This document shows, one piece after another, positions 15,960 to 24,527 of a DNA stretch of 32,456 bases. Both the position numbers and the translations under genes were made by a program. The stretch lies in assembly GCF_021443865.1 (NCBI RefSeq), contig NZ_JABUTB010000004.1, positions 1 through 32,456 of the forward strand, given 5' to 3'. Position 1 is the stretch's first letter. Each line of letters begins with the position of its first letter. Below the pieces are notes generated by a model. That model worked only from the letters and a program-made list of their open reading frames with translations. It made no database searches and was not told where the DNA came from. This DNA comes from Clostridium sp. GTDB lineage: Bacteria; Bacillota; Clostridia; Clostridiales; Clostridiaceae.

Positions 15960-15981
15960 AGAGGCTGTAACAACAGCCTCT
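15960..15981 (+). terminator. terminator after the lipoprotein pair
   Basis: A 9-bp stem (AGAGGCTGT/ACAGCCTCT) with an AACA loop, seven bases after the stop. The tail AATTAAAATTTATAT is a weak U-tract. Confidence 0.65.
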
Positions 15982-16108
15982 AATTAAAATTTATATATTC
16001 AATAAAGATTTTTACATTATAAGATAGCTTCTAGCTTTTTTTATTTTTATTTTCCATATCCAAATTTTACCTTATAATTAATATATACTATGTTTGGAGG
16101 ATAATTAA

Positions 16109-16792
16109 ATGAGTAATGAAATACTTATTGTTGAAGATGATAAATCTATTAATGACATATTATTTTATTCCTTAAAGTCAGAGGGATACAAACCCTATAG
16201 TAGCTTTTCTTTAAAGGAAGCAAGAGATTATATTAATATAAATTTACCTAATTTAATTTTATTAGATTTAAATTTGCCAGATGGAAATGGATTCGATTTA
16301 TGTAAGGAAATTAATTCTAAGTATTCTATTCCTATAATTATTCTTACTGCTAAAAATGATGTTGTAGATAAGGTTTTAGGCTTAGAATTAGGTGCTGATG
16401 ATTATATAACTAAACCCTTTCATATTAAGGAAGTATTAAGTAGAGTTAAGGCTGTTCTTAGAAGAATCGAAAAATCCTCTTCCAATTATAATTCTAACTT
16501 TCTAGAAATAAATACAAATATTAAAATTAACTTTAAAAATAGAACTGTTTTAAAAAATGATATTATGGTTCAATTAAAGCCTAAAGAATATGAGCTTTTA
16601 GAATTCTTTGTTCAAAATAAAAATAAGGTTTTTTCAAGAGAACAATTAATAGATAACATTTGGGAGTTTTCTTATGATGGTGATATTAGAACTGTAGATA
16701 TCCATATTAGACGTCTTAGAAGCAAATTGGACACGCCTAATAACCCTTCTATAATAGAAACTGTATTTTCTGTTGGATATGTTATGAGGTAG
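16109..16792 (+). CDS. OmpR/PhoB-family response regulator
   Basis: A 227-residue regulator. The receiver domain (1-118) has acidic pocket E9-D10-D11, phospho-acceptor Asp53 (LLDLNLPDGNGFDL), Thr80 and Lys102 (DDYITKPF). The winged-helix domain (about 130-227) has KPKEYELLEFFVQNKNKVFSREQLIDNIW and VDIHIRRLRSKLDTP. All switch residues are present. GGAGG lies before ATG 16109. The kinase gene starts three bases after the stop, so the pair is co-translated. The target genes are unknown; the lipoprotein operon upstream is separated by a terminator, so regulation of it is only a possibility. Confidence 0.95.
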   Translation: MSNEILIVEDDKSINDILFYSLKSEGYKPYSSFSLKEARDYININLPNLILLDLNLPDGNGFDLCKEINSKYSIPIIILTAKNDVVDKVLGLELGADDYITKPFHIKEVLSRVKAVLRRIEKSSSNYNSNFLEINTNIKINFKNRTVLKNDIMVQLKPKEYELLEFFVQNKNKVFSREQLIDNIWEFSYDGDIRTVDIHIRRLRSKLDTPNNPSIIETVFSVGYVMR

Positions 16793-16795
16793 AAT

Positions 16796-18223
16796 ATGAA
16801 AATTAAATATAAATTCACTTTAATTATAACTATCACTATGATATTTCTAGGAGTTTCTTTAAATATTGGTGTTAGAAAGATATTAAAATCAAATATGGAA
16901 ACCTCAATTACAAACTCCCTAAAAGAAGTTATGAAAAGTAGTAGAGAATCTATAAAATATACTTTGTCCGTAAGAGATTATATTTTTAAGGACAAAGCCT
17001 TACTTCAAGAAGGAAATTATCTGATTGAATATATATCTTTAAATTATGAAAGTAAACTTGAAATTTCAGATGTCAATGGTGAATTAATTGCTACAAACAT
17101 TAAAGAAAAGCCTATAGAATTTACAAATAACCTTCCTGAAGTTAAAGATGGTAAAACTATAGTTAATATAAAATATGATAATGATACTCTTACTGGAATC
17201 CTTTCTTATCCCATAATAATAAACAAGTCCTACATTGGAATAATGAACTTAACTAAAGATTACACAAATTTATTAATTGACTATGAAAAGGCTACTAATA
17301 TTTTAACTTTAATTGAAACTGCTCTAATAATATTTATCTTCGGTATTTCCTATAGACTAACTAACAAAATTGTTACCCCAATTGAAAAGTTAACTTCTGC
17401 TTCAAAAAAACTAGGCGAAGGTAATTATGACATAGATATAAATATAGAAGGAAATGATGAAATCTCTATTCTTTCAAATGAATTTATAAATATGAAATCA
17501 AAAATCCAAGAACAAATTTTGGACATAGAAAAGGAAAAAGATAAAGTTGAAAAACTAGCCCTAAGCAGAAAAATATTTTTTGATACTGTTACCCATGAAC
17601 TTAAGACCCCACTAACTTCAATTATAGGATATTCAGAAATGATTCTAGAAAATGTTGTAGATGATGAAGAGTTTAAATTACGTGCCATAGGTAGGATTCA
17701 TTCAGAAAGTGAAAGATTAAATACCTTAGTTCTAGAAATAATAAAAATTTCAAAGGGATTATCATCTATAAATGATATATATGAAGAGGTTGAGATTGCA
17801 GAAATAATAAATCAAACAATTTCTGATCTTTCTATAAAAGCAGAAAAATATAACCTTTCTATATCTTCAAATATAGAAAAATCTATTTTAAATATTAAAT
17901 TAAATAAAATGAAAGAAGTCTTAATTAACATTATAGATAATGCTATAAAGTATTCTTCTAAGGAATCCATAATTCATATAAACTCTTATAAAAGTAATGA
18001 TACCTACACTATAGAAGTTACTAATTCTAGTGAAACACCTATACCTGAAGAAATTTATTCACAAATATTTCAGCCTTTTATAAAATCAAATAGCTCAGTT
18101 GATGAATACAGTACAGGCCTAGGGTTATTCCTATGCAATGAAATAATAAAAGATCATAACGGAAGTATAAATATAGAAAATGGAAATGAAATAAAAGTAA
18201 AAATTACTCTACCAATAAAATAA
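16796..18223 (+). CDS. sensor histidine kinase (HAMP type)
   Basis: A 475-residue membrane kinase. Membrane segments lie near residues 8-28 and 168-188, enclosing an extracytoplasmic sensor of about 140 residues with no motif I recognise. HAMP is about 188-240 (NKIVTPIEKLTSASKKLGEGNYDIDI). A coiled coil leads to HisKA with phospho-acceptor His267 (DTVTHELKTPLTSIIGYSE). The HATPase has the N-box INIIDNAIKYSS and G-box STGLGLFLCNEI; the F-box region is IFQPFIKSNSS. All catalytic boxes are intact. The gene starts three bases after the response regulator stop, with GAGG inside the end of that gene. Confidence 0.95.
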   Translation: MKIKYKFTLIITITMIFLGVSLNIGVRKILKSNMETSITNSLKEVMKSSRESIKYTLSVRDYIFKDKALLQEGNYLIEYISLNYESKLEISDVNGELIATNIKEKPIEFTNNLPEVKDGKTIVNIKYDNDTLTGILSYPIIINKSYIGIMNLTKDYTNLLIDYEKATNILTLIETALIIFIFGISYRLTNKIVTPIEKLTSASKKLGEGNYDIDINIEGNDEISILSNEFINMKSKIQEQILDIEKEKDKVEKLALSRKIFFDTVTHELKTPLTSIIGYSEMILENVVDDEEFKLRAIGRIHSESERLNTLVLEIIKISKGLSSINDIYEEVEIAEIINQTISDLSIKAEKYNLSISSNIEKSILNIKLNKMKEVLINIIDNAIKYSSKESIIHINSYKSNDTYTIEVTNSSETPIPEEIYSQIFQPFIKSNSSVDEYSTGLGLFLCNEIIKDHNGSINIENGNEIKVKITLPIK

Positions 18224-18246
18224 AGAGCTGCAAATACAGCTCTTTA
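18221..18246 (+). terminator. terminator at the end of the two-component operon
   Basis: A 10-bp stem (TAAAGAGCTG/CAGCTCTTTA) with a 6-base loop starts at the kinase stop codon itself, followed by TTTA. Confidence 0.75.
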
Positions 18247-18391
18247 TTTAATGTAGAATGCAAAATTAAGAATGTAGAATTAATGAAGTAATTTGTTCCA
18301 AATTACAAAAATTTAAATATCAGAAACTCCAAATGAGTTTCAACCCAAACTCTTCACCTTTCTCTCTTCTCTCTTACCTATTATCTATTCA
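18247..18391 (-). repeat. intergenic repeat region, copy B, after tyrS
   Basis: The left part holds imperfect direct units (TAGAATG-CAAAATTAAG, then AATGTAGAATTAA). The right part has the hairpin AAACTC-CAAAT-GAGTTT (18324-18340), the shared 12-base word CCAAACTCTTCA (18345-18356) and a pyrimidine tract, TTTCTCTCTTCTCTCTTACC. The order hairpin, shared word, pyrimidine tract, minus-strand stop codon is the same as at 1657-1718. No gene is seen here. Confidence 0.5.
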
Positions 18392-19612
18392 CTATCCTAA
18401 AACTATTTTATTGTAGTTTTTCTTTCCTCTTTTTAATAGTGCTGATCCATCTTCTAAATCTGATTCTTCTAAAGTTCTTGTAACATCAGTAACTTTTTCA
18501 CCATTTAAAGATAATCCACCTTGTTGAATTAATCTTCTTCCTTCAGCTTTAGATGGAACTATTTTGTTTTCAGCCATTATATCTAAAATAGTAGATCCTA
18601 GCTTTTCTTTAGAAATAGTTACAGTTGGAACATTGCTCATATCAACTCCACCTGAGAATAAAGCTTCTGCAGCAGTTTTTGCTTTCATTGCTTCCTCTTC
18701 TCCGTGAACAAGCTTAGTAACTTCAAAAGCTAATCTCTTCTTAGCTTCATTAATTGCTGCTCCTTCAACTGCACATATAGCTCTTATTTCATCCATAGGT
18801 ACAAATGTTAGTAATGCTAAGCACTTTTCTACATCTGCATCATCAACATTTCTCCAGTATTGATAGAAATCAAATGGTGAAGTTTTTTCTGCATCAAGCC
18901 ATAAAGCTCCTCCAACAGTTTTTCCCATCTTTTGACCTTGGCTGTTTGTTAAAAGTGTGCAAGTCATAGCCATAGCTTGACCTTGAGCCTTTCTTCTAAC
19001 TAGTTCAACACCTGCAATCATATTTGACCATTGGTCATCTCCACCTAATTCCATTTTACAACCGTATTTTTGATTTAATACGTAGAAATCATATCCTTGC
19101 ATTAACATATAGTTAAATTCCAAGAAAGAAAGTCCCTTTTCTAATCTTTGTTTGAAGCATTCTGCAGTTAACATTCTATTTACTGAGAAATGAACTCCTA
19201 CTTCTCTAAGGAAGTCCACATAATTTAAATTTAGTAGCCAATCTGCATTGTTTACTAAAATTGCCTTATCATCTGAAAAGTCTATGAATCTTTCCATTTG
19301 CTTCTTTATTGAATTAACATTATGCTCTATTTGCTCCTTAGTAAGCATTGTTCTCATATCAGTTTTTCCAGATGGGTCTCCTACCATTGCAGTTCCACCA
19401 CCAAGAAGAGCAATTGGTCTATGTCCAGCCTTTTGCATATGAGCCATAAACATCATTGCTATAAAATGTCCAACATGTAAACTATCTGCTGTTGGATCAA
19501 ATCCTATATAAAAAGTTATTTTCTCCTTTTCTAGCAATTCTCTTGTTTCATCTTCATGAGTAAATTGCTTTATGTATCCACGATCTAATAACTCGTCTAA
19601 AACATTAGCCAT
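18392..19612 (-). CDS. tyrS: tyrosyl-tRNA synthetase
   Basis: A 406-residue class I synthetase charging tRNA-Tyr. The Rossmann fold has [15 protein letters not shown] (HIGH-type HVGH at 46-49), tyrosine-pocket [13 protein letters not shown] around 189-201 and the KMSKS-type loop KMGKT at 228-232. The C-terminal S4 RNA-binding domain starts around residue 340 ([21 protein letters not shown]). The KMGKT variant is usual in the TyrZ/TyrS branch of Firmicutes. The frame extends to 19687, but GAGGAGGA just before ATG 19612 and homology to MANVLDEL fix the start. It has its own promoter (19646-19674) and a short leader. No T-box sequence is present, which is notable because many Firmicute synthetase genes have one. 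Confidence 0.96.
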   Translation of the reverse strand: MANVLDELLDRGYIKQFTHEDETRELLEKEKITFYIGFDPTADSLHVGHFIAMMFMAHMQKAGHRPIALLGGGTAMVGDPSGKTDMRTMLTKEQIEHNVNSIKKQMERFIDFSDDKAILVNNADWLLNLNYVDFLREVGVHFSVNRMLTAECFKQRLEKGLSFLEFNYMLMQGYDFYVLNQKYGCKMELGGDDQWSNMIAGVELVRRKAQGQAMAMTCTLLTNSQGQKMGKTVGGALWLDAEKTSPFDFYQYWRNVDDADVEKCLALLTFVPMDEIRAICAVEGAAINEAKKRLAFEVTKLVHGEEEAMKAKTAAEALFSGGVDMSNVPTVTISKEKLGSTILDIMAENKIVPSKAEGRRLIQQGGLSLNGEKVTDVTRTLEESDLEDGSALLKRGKKNYNKIVLG

Positions 19613-19645
19613 TCTACGTATCCTCCTCTTATTTTTACTTATTAT

Positions 19646-19674
19646 AGTATATCTTTTTATTATAATAATATCAA
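19646..19674 (-). promoter_or_regulatory. tyrS promoter
   Basis: On the minus strand TTGATA (19669-19674), a 17-base spacer and TATACT (19646-19651). The predicted leader is about 28 bases, too short for a T-box. Confidence 0.6.
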
Positions 19675-19701
19675 TTGCTGAAAGCATTTTTTAAGCTAAA
19701 A

Positions 19702-19742
19702 AAGAAAAGCTCTTGTTAATGCTATTGCCAAAAGCTTTTCTT
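19702..19742 (-). terminator. terminator upstream of the tyrS promoter
   Basis: A 10-bp stem (AAGAAAAGCT/AGCTTTTCTT), extended by TTG/CAA pairs inside, is followed on the minus strand by TTTTTAGC. It lies upstream of the tyrS promoter, so it most likely ends transcription from the P-loop gene. The rest of the gap 19743-19889 has no gene; it contains the TTACG repeat cluster at 19838-19857. Confidence 0.7.
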
Positions 19743-19837
19743 CTTTTAATATTTTCCTTAGGGAAATTTCACAATTAACTATCTCATTTTATTATATTAT
19801 TATTATCTTACTTTTTATCTATAAATTTATAAATTAT

Positions 19838-19857
19838 TTACGTTCCGTAAGGTTACG
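19838..19857. repeat. alternating TTACG/CGTAA arms
   Basis: TTACG, TTC, CGTAA, GG, TTACG: the central CGTAA can pair with either flanking TTACG, giving two mutually exclusive 5-bp hairpins. It stands out by its CG content in an A/T-rich gap, and could be an operator or decayed repeat. Confidence 0.3.
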
Positions 19858-19889
19858 TTTAATTATTTTCTCACCTAATTAGCCTTAAA

Positions 19890-19905
19890 ACTTTGTATGC
19901 AAAGT
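19890..19905 (-). terminator. small hairpin after the P-loop gene
   Basis: A 6-bp stem (ACTTTG/CAAAGT) with a 4-base loop starts five bases past the stop; the minus-strand tail TTTTAAGG is a weak U-tract. A stronger terminator is at 19702-19742. Confidence 0.35.
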
Positions 19906-19909
19906 ATTT

Positions 19910-20329
19910 TTATGCTACAGCTACATATTCCTTAATAGAGTCTGGAAGTTCTTCTAAGCATTCGCAATTTAAGTTAATAAAAATATTCAAGTTATATTTT
20001 TGAGAGAATTCCTTTAGCTTTTTAAACAAATTAATTGATTCAGATATATTTTTGTTAACAATATTTGATAAAGCATCAACATAAACGTTTTCAACATCGT
20101 AATTTTGAGATATTACACCACACATAAGCCCATAAAAACTTTCACAATCTAAGACACCTAGCTCATTAGTATCTACAAACCTAATCTTTCCCTTTAACTG
20201 TAGCATTCTTCTTGCGTCATCATCGATATAAACAGAATCACCTTTTGCCATTAATGAACGTTCATTTGCAAGCTCAATTAATTTTTTGGATTTACCTGCA
20301 CCTCTTTTTGAACAAAAAATTTGAATCAT
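19910..20329 (-). CDS. small P-loop NTPase-like protein, unknown
   Basis: A 139-residue cytoplasmic protein. It begins MIQIFCSKRGAGKSKKL, a Walker A loop (GAGKS at 10-14) whose usual first Gly is replaced by Ser7. VENVYVDAL (about 80-88) is a plausible Walker B strand. YIDDDARRMLQL follows the first helix. No second catalytic domain is present, so this is a minimal NTPase core. Similar clostridial proteins have been called PilT-like, but the size and motifs do not support a pilus motor. AAAGGAGT precedes ATG 20329. It stands between tyrS and the diguanylate cyclase gene, separated by terminators. Function unknown. Confidence 0.72.
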   Translation of the reverse strand: MIQIFCSKRGAGKSKKLIELANERSLMAKGDSVYIDDDARRMLQLKGKIRFVDTNELGVLDCESFYGLMCGVISQNYDVENVYVDALSNIVNKNISESINLFKKLKEFSQKYNLNIFINLNCECLEELPDSIKEYVAVA

Positions 20330-20427
20330 TGGAATCCACTCCTTTAATAGATTTTTTATATCTTAGTTTATATATATTCTTTACTAATGATTTTATTTAC
20401 ACTAAAATCATTAATAAAATAAAAAGA

Positions 20428-20449
20428 TAGAGAAACATTTTGCTCCCTA
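20428..20449 (-). terminator. terminator after the diguanylate cyclase gene
   Basis: On the minus strand TAGGGAG pairs with TTTCTCTA (two G-U pairs) around a short loop, followed by TCTTTTTATTTTATT, a good U-tract. A separate A/T hairpin (10-bp arms, 20385-20394 and 20404-20413) lies beyond it. Confidence 0.6.
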
Positions 20450-20455
20450 CCTCTA

Positions 20456-21535
20456 TTACCCAAAAAAATGTGAACTCATAACTTTATTCTTACCTGCATG
20501 CTTAGCTTTGTAAAGAAATTTATCTGCACAATTTATTACAGCCTCTAGAGTATCACCGTCATAGGGATAAAAGCCTAGGCCAAAACTTGCTGTTATATTC
20601 TTCTTTATTTTTCCTTCAGAAACATAATTTTTAGATAGAGCTCTTCTAATAGAGTTTATCCTATCATATATTGCTTTAATATCATCAGTACAATCTATAT
20701 ATAATATTATTTCCTCTCCACCATATCTAGCTATTACATCTTTCTCTCTTAACATGCTTTTTATTAAATTCGTAGTATCTATTAAAACCTTATCACCAAA
20801 TTGATGACCTAAAGTATCATTTATTTGTTTAAAATCATCAAAATCTATCATTACTATTGCATATTCTTTTACATCTTTATTTTTTACTCTCTCATTTACG
20901 ACTTTATAAAAAGTTTTTCTATTATATATTCCAATTAAAGCATCACACTTAGCTGATTTTTCAATCTTCTTATATAAAATTGAATTTTCTATTGCTATAG
21001 CTATTTGACTTGCTATAGAATTTAAGAAAATTTCATGAAATTCAGTAAAGAAATTATAATGAGTATGATCCACTACAATATACCCAATAACCTTTTCTTC
21101 TACCTTAATTGGTATACCAATTCTTGAGTGAATATAAATTCCATTATTATCATCCCAAGTTATTGCTGTCTTAGAATTTAAAATAAAAGTTTTGTGGTTA
21201 TTCATATATTTTATGCATTCTTCGCTAAGTTTTATACTTTCTTCTGTACCATTAGTAGCCTTTATAATAAATTCTTCATTTTCATTTAGGTAAATACTGC
21301 ATTGAGTAACTCCTATAATCCCTATTATCATATCATTAATCATAGGTATTATAGCTTTATTACTTAAATTTGAATTTATATAATTACTTATTAATATTAC
21401 ATTTGAAAGCATATCTAAACTTTTTTCATATTGTACATTTCTAGTGCTCAATTCTTGTATCTTATCTTCAGTAATTTTTTGATAACCTTCATAATCTGAT
21501 TTAATTTGTTGATATTTAACTTTATAATCGTCCAT
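20456..21535 (-). CDS. GAF-GGDEF diguanylate cyclase
   Basis: A 359-residue cytoplasmic protein making cyclic di-GMP from two GTP. Residues 1-40 are a coiled coil, 45-185 a GAF sensor domain (YINSNLSNKAIIPMINDMIIGIIGVTQCSIYL), and 195-359 the GGDEF domain (IGIYNRKTFYKVVNERV, DFDDFKQINDTLGHQFGD, RYGGEEI). The active loop is GGEEI at 272-276, compatible with activity. An inhibitory I-site REKD (263-266) lies exactly five residues before it, so product feedback is expected. ATG 21535 follows GGGAGGGAG. No EAL domain. The signal sensed by the GAF domain is unknown. No clear terminator separates it from gerKC upstream, so some co-transcription is possible. Confidence 0.93.
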   Translation of the reverse strand: MDDYKVKYQQIKSDYEGYQKITEDKIQELSTRNVQYEKSLDMLSNVILISNYINSNLSNKAIIPMINDMIIGIIGVTQCSIYLNENEEFIIKATNGTEESIKLSEECIKYMNNHKTFILNSKTAITWDDNNGIYIHSRIGIPIKVEEKVIGYIVVDHTHYNFFTEFHEIFLNSIASQIAIAIENSILYKKIEKSAKCDALIGIYNRKTFYKVVNERVKNKDVKEYAIVMIDFDDFKQINDTLGHQFGDKVLIDTTNLIKSMLREKDVIARYGGEEIILYIDCTDDIKAIYDRINSIRRALSKNYVSEGKIKKNITASFGLGFYPYDGDTLEAVINCADKFLYKAKHAGKNKVMSSHFFG

Positions 21536-21668
21536 ACTCCCTCCCCATTTTTACGTATAGTATGAATCGAATTCTTAAAAATTGTATAAATTAATCTTAC
21601 TTTATTTTCCTTTTAATATCAATATGTTTTTACTATATTTGTAAATCATATGAATAGTTATGTATATT

Positions 21669-22787
21669 TTACAAACTATCTTTCACTATTCCAGTTCCCT
21701 CAATAGTTAAATCAACATTTACTTCTAGATCTGTTATACTAATAGGATTATCAATAGTTTCCTTTGGATAATTAATATTTAAAAGTCTTGCTATATCAAA
21801 GACATCTATTCCTTGTTCTTTATACTTTCTAAAGGAATTTTCAAGATAAGCCTCAATTTCCTTTTCCTTTGATGCCTTTATGTAATCTAATAGTTCTTTA
21901 TCTACTATAGCTCTCCCTTGAATTTCTGCAATGGAGACTCTAAGCTTTAAATCCTTAACTAATTTTATTCTTGTATTATCATAAATTAAACTACTATTAG
22001 TATTATTGCCCAAAATTTCTAAAGTTATAAACCCTTTTTCATCTTGTGGATTAGAAATTTCTAAAGTTCCCTTATTAACCTTATTAGTTAAAAGATTGTA
22101 GCTCATAGCTTCTCTTGAATCTATTCTATCTACTAATTTTCCATCTTTTATTACAGCTCCACCACCAATTTCTATTTTCTTATCTAAAGCATCTTCTTTA
22201 ATTTCAACACTTCCTATTACATAAGTGTTATTGGATTCTTTTTGATTGCTTAGATAATCATTGATGTTTGCTCTCATAGCTCTTGGATTTCTGGTATTTC
22301 TATGAACTAATTCTTCAAGATAAAGTCCTAAATACTCTTCATCGCTAGAAGTTATTTTTAATAATTCCTCAACTTCTCCAAAGTAAACAAACAAATCTGG
22401 TTTTATTTGAAATTCTTGATTATTATTTATTAAATCTGTGTATTTATTTATTCCTTCTTTAGCTGCTCTTTCTGTAAATATATATGCTCTATTTTGAGAG
22501 TAATTTAATTCATAGCTAGAAGCCAAATTAACATCTCTTAATGCTTCTAATGTTGTTTTACCCATTCCCTTATATATTATTCTCTTTCCCTTATCGGAAC
22601 TTTCATTAGTACTTCTATATGGTTTAACGCAATCTACATAAATCACTGATCTACCAAAATCATCAGTATCAAAAATAATGCTAGTTGCAAAGCTTACTTT
22701 ATTTATATCTCTATAATTAAAGCAACCAACTAGTAATAAAGGAAGAAATGCTACAGAAAGAATTTTAATAAAAATCTTAGCCTTCAT
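21669..22787 (-). CDS. gerKC: spore germination receptor lipoprotein C subunit
   Basis: A 372-residue Ger(x)C-family lipoprotein. The signal peptide ends at the lipobox LLVGC (Cys22), followed by NYRDINKVSFATSIIFD, the standard family start. A middle domain has VNLASSYELNYSQNRAYIFTERAAKEGINKYTDL, and the C-terminal domain contains the amphipathic KEKEIEAYLENSFRKYKEQGIDVFDIARLL motif. It is anchored on the outer face of the spore inner membrane as part of the germinant receptor. Its start overlaps the end of gerKA by 11 bases, so the two are coupled. The symbol is given from the gerKA-KC / gerKB divergent layout. Confidence 0.9.
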   Translation of the reverse strand: MKAKIFIKILSVAFLPLLLVGCFNYRDINKVSFATSIIFDTDDFGRSVIYVDCVKPYRSTNESSDKGKRIIYKGMGKTTLEALRDVNLASSYELNYSQNRAYIFTERAAKEGINKYTDLINNNQEFQIKPDLFVYFGEVEELLKITSSDEEYLGLYLEELVHRNTRNPRAMRANINDYLSNQKESNNTYVIGSVEIKEDALDKKIEIGGGAVIKDGKLVDRIDSREAMSYNLLTNKVNKGTLEISNPQDEKGFITLEILGNNTNSSLIYDNTRIKLVKDLKLRVSIAEIQGRAIVDKELLDYIKASKEKEIEAYLENSFRKYKEQGIDVFDIARLLNINYPKETIDNPISITDLEVNVDLTIEGTGIVKDSL

Positions 22788-24198
22788 TTTTATCTCCCCT
22801 TTTTATAAAATCTTTTGATATTCTCTGTAAGGAGCCTCTTAAAATTACATCCTTAAATTTATATTCACTTATACTTCCAAGTGGGAATAGGAATTGATAT
22901 CCTACTGAATCTAATTCAGATAATTGTATTATAAGTAGTATACAGCCTGATAAAAAGCCTGGAACTCCAAAGGCAGCTGCAAAGCATACTAATACTAATG
23001 CCCAAAATGATAATGCTCCATAAAGCTTTGGTATTAAGAAATAAGATAATGTGCTTAAAGCTACTACTATAATAGTAATTCTTGAAGCTATTCCTGCACT
23101 TACAGCAGCATCCCCTAATATAAGGGCTGAAACTATACTCATTGCTCCACCTATAGGCTGTGGTAATCTTAGCCCTGCTTCCTTTATAAACTGGAATGCC
23201 AGCATCATTAAAATTACTTCTACAAAGGTTGGAAATGGCACACCAGCTCTAGAAACTGCTAATCTAAACATAAATAAGGAAGGTATCATTGCAAAATGAT
23301 ATGTTATTATTGCTACATATAATGCAGGTACTAAAGTGGCAGTGAAAAAAGCTATCCATCTTAATATTCTATTAAAATTACTATAATATTTATTTAGATA
23401 GTAATCATCTGGCATTTGAAAATTTTCCAAGAAAAAATAAGGTACTGTAATTACAAAGGGAGTTCCATCTACTATTACCCCAACTCTTCCTTCTAATAGC
23501 TTTGCACAAATTTCATCTGGCTTTTCAGTATATCCTACTGTATCAAAAAAGCTATTTTTACTTTTAAGGGCATCTTCTATGTAATTAGTATCTAATATAA
23601 ATCTTAAATCTAAATTATTAACTTGTTTTTTTACTTTATCAATTAATTCCTTAGGAGCTACTCCATCTAAATAACATACTGCAATAGCTGTTTGAGATTT
23701 TTCTCCTACTATTAGAGCTTCAAATTTTAAGTCTGGATTTTTTATTCTCCTTCTTATTAAAGCTACATTATTAACTATTAATTCATTAAAGCCTTCTCTA
23801 GGTCCTTTAAGAACTGATTCTGTTTCAGGAGTGCCAACTCCCCTTACAGGAAAGCCCTTAGCTTCTACATACATTATTTCTGTGTATTTTTCAAAAACAA
23901 CCGCTGGATCCCCTGATAATACATGCATTATGGCATCATCAGCATCCTTTGCTATTCCTGCTGCATTTATATCTAAAGCATTTTCAATTACTTGTTGTAA
24001 TGTTACAAATTCACCACCTTTAGGAGGCAAATCTCCAAATCCTCTAAGTGGAGATACAACATATTCACTTATCATTTCGGCATTACATAAGTCATCAATA
24101 AATACTATAGTTGCCTTGCCTAATACAGTCTTTACAGGCCTATATTTCACATCAAAGGAGTTTTTTAATTTCTCCTTTATATATTCTAAATTATTCAT
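22777..24198 (-). CDS. gerKA: spore germination receptor A subunit
   Basis: A 473-residue GerA-family membrane subunit. A large hydrophilic N-terminal domain (about 1-280: VVSPLRGFGDLPPKGGEFVTLQQVIENALDINAAG, then RGVGTPETESVLKGPREGFNE) is followed by about five membrane segments and a short positive tail. The conserved RGPREGF-type segment (KGPREGFNE) is present. In-frame starts GTG 24207 and ATG 24204 exist, but the AGGTGAT directly upstream is well spaced only for ATG 24198. It forms the germinant receptor with the C and B subunits. Expression is expected in the forespore. A CATATTA -10-like element lies at 24237-24243. Confidence 0.93.
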   Translation of the reverse strand: MNNLEYIKEKLKNSFDVKYRPVKTVLGKATIVFIDDLCNAEMISEYVVSPLRGFGDLPPKGGEFVTLQQVIENALDINAAGIAKDADDAIMHVLSGDPAVVFEKYTEIMYVEAKGFPVRGVGTPETESVLKGPREGFNELIVNNVALIRRRIKNPDLKFEALIVGEKSQTAIAVCYLDGVAPKELIDKVKKQVNNLDLRFILDTNYIEDALKSKNSFFDTVGYTEKPDEICAKLLEGRVGVIVDGTPFVITVPYFFLENFQMPDDYYLNKYYSNFNRILRWIAFFTATLVPALYVAIITYHFAMIPSLFMFRLAVSRAGVPFPTFVEVILMMLAFQFIKEAGLRLPQPIGGAMSIVSALILGDAAVSAGIASRITIIVVALSTLSYFLIPKLYGALSFWALVLVCFAAAFGVPGFLSGCILLIIQLSELDSVGYQFLFPLGSISEYKFKDVILRGSLQRISKDFIKRGDKNEG

Positions 24199-24236
24199 AT
24201 ACATCACCTGTTTGTATTATTTGTTGTAAATAACTT

Positions 24237-24243
24237 TAATATG
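24237..24243 (-). promoter_or_regulatory. sigma-G-like -10 before gerKA
   Basis: Minus strand GTGCATATTAAAG contains CATATTA, matching the forespore sigma-G -10 pattern CATnnTA. No convincing -35 is seen at 17-18 bases. The same heptamer occurs before gerKB. Confidence 0.3.
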
Positions 24244-24264
24244 CACCAAGAGAGGAATTACTTT

Positions 24265-24449
24265 AAACTTCTAAATTATTTTTCATATTTATTCATATAT
24301 TTAGAAGTTTTAGCTAATACTTTCTATATGAAGATAAATATTATATTTCTTATTCCATCGCTTCGCTCCAAGTCACCGAAACATAGTATTTATCTTCCTA
24401 CAAATTTAACAAACTGAAGGAAATAATTCCTCATTTCATTCGGAATTAT
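24265..24449. repeat. three consecutive inverted repeats between gerKA and gerKB
   Basis: Repeat 1 has perfect 12-bp arms (24265-24276 and 24299-24310). Repeat 2 has 15-bp arms with one G-U pair (24330-24344 and 24383-24397); its loop contains a relatively GC-rich block (CCATCGCTTCGCTCCAAGTC). Repeat 3 has 8-bp arms (24423-24430 and 24442-24449). Together they fill most of the 329-base divergent gap 24199-24527. No ORF is present. They look like a palindromic repeat element inserted in the gap, or a set of transcription barriers between the two units. Confidence 0.6.
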
Positions 24450-24461
24450 GAAAATTGTTAA

Positions 24462-24468
24462 CATATTA
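24462..24468 (+). promoter_or_regulatory. sigma-G-like -10 before gerKB
   Basis: TTAACATATTAGAC contains CATATTA, as before gerKA, about 60 bases upstream of the gerKB start. No good -35 is visible. Confidence 0.3.
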
Positions 24469-24527
24469 GACTTTTTATAATTCCAAAAGAAAGTATATGA
24501 ATTTATATTAATTGAAAGGGTTTTATT

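Noticed and set aside
19613..19900. T-box riboswitch upstream of tyrS
   Set aside because: The conserved T-box AGGGTGGNACCGCG-type core is absent, and a promoter lies only about 35-60 bases before the start.
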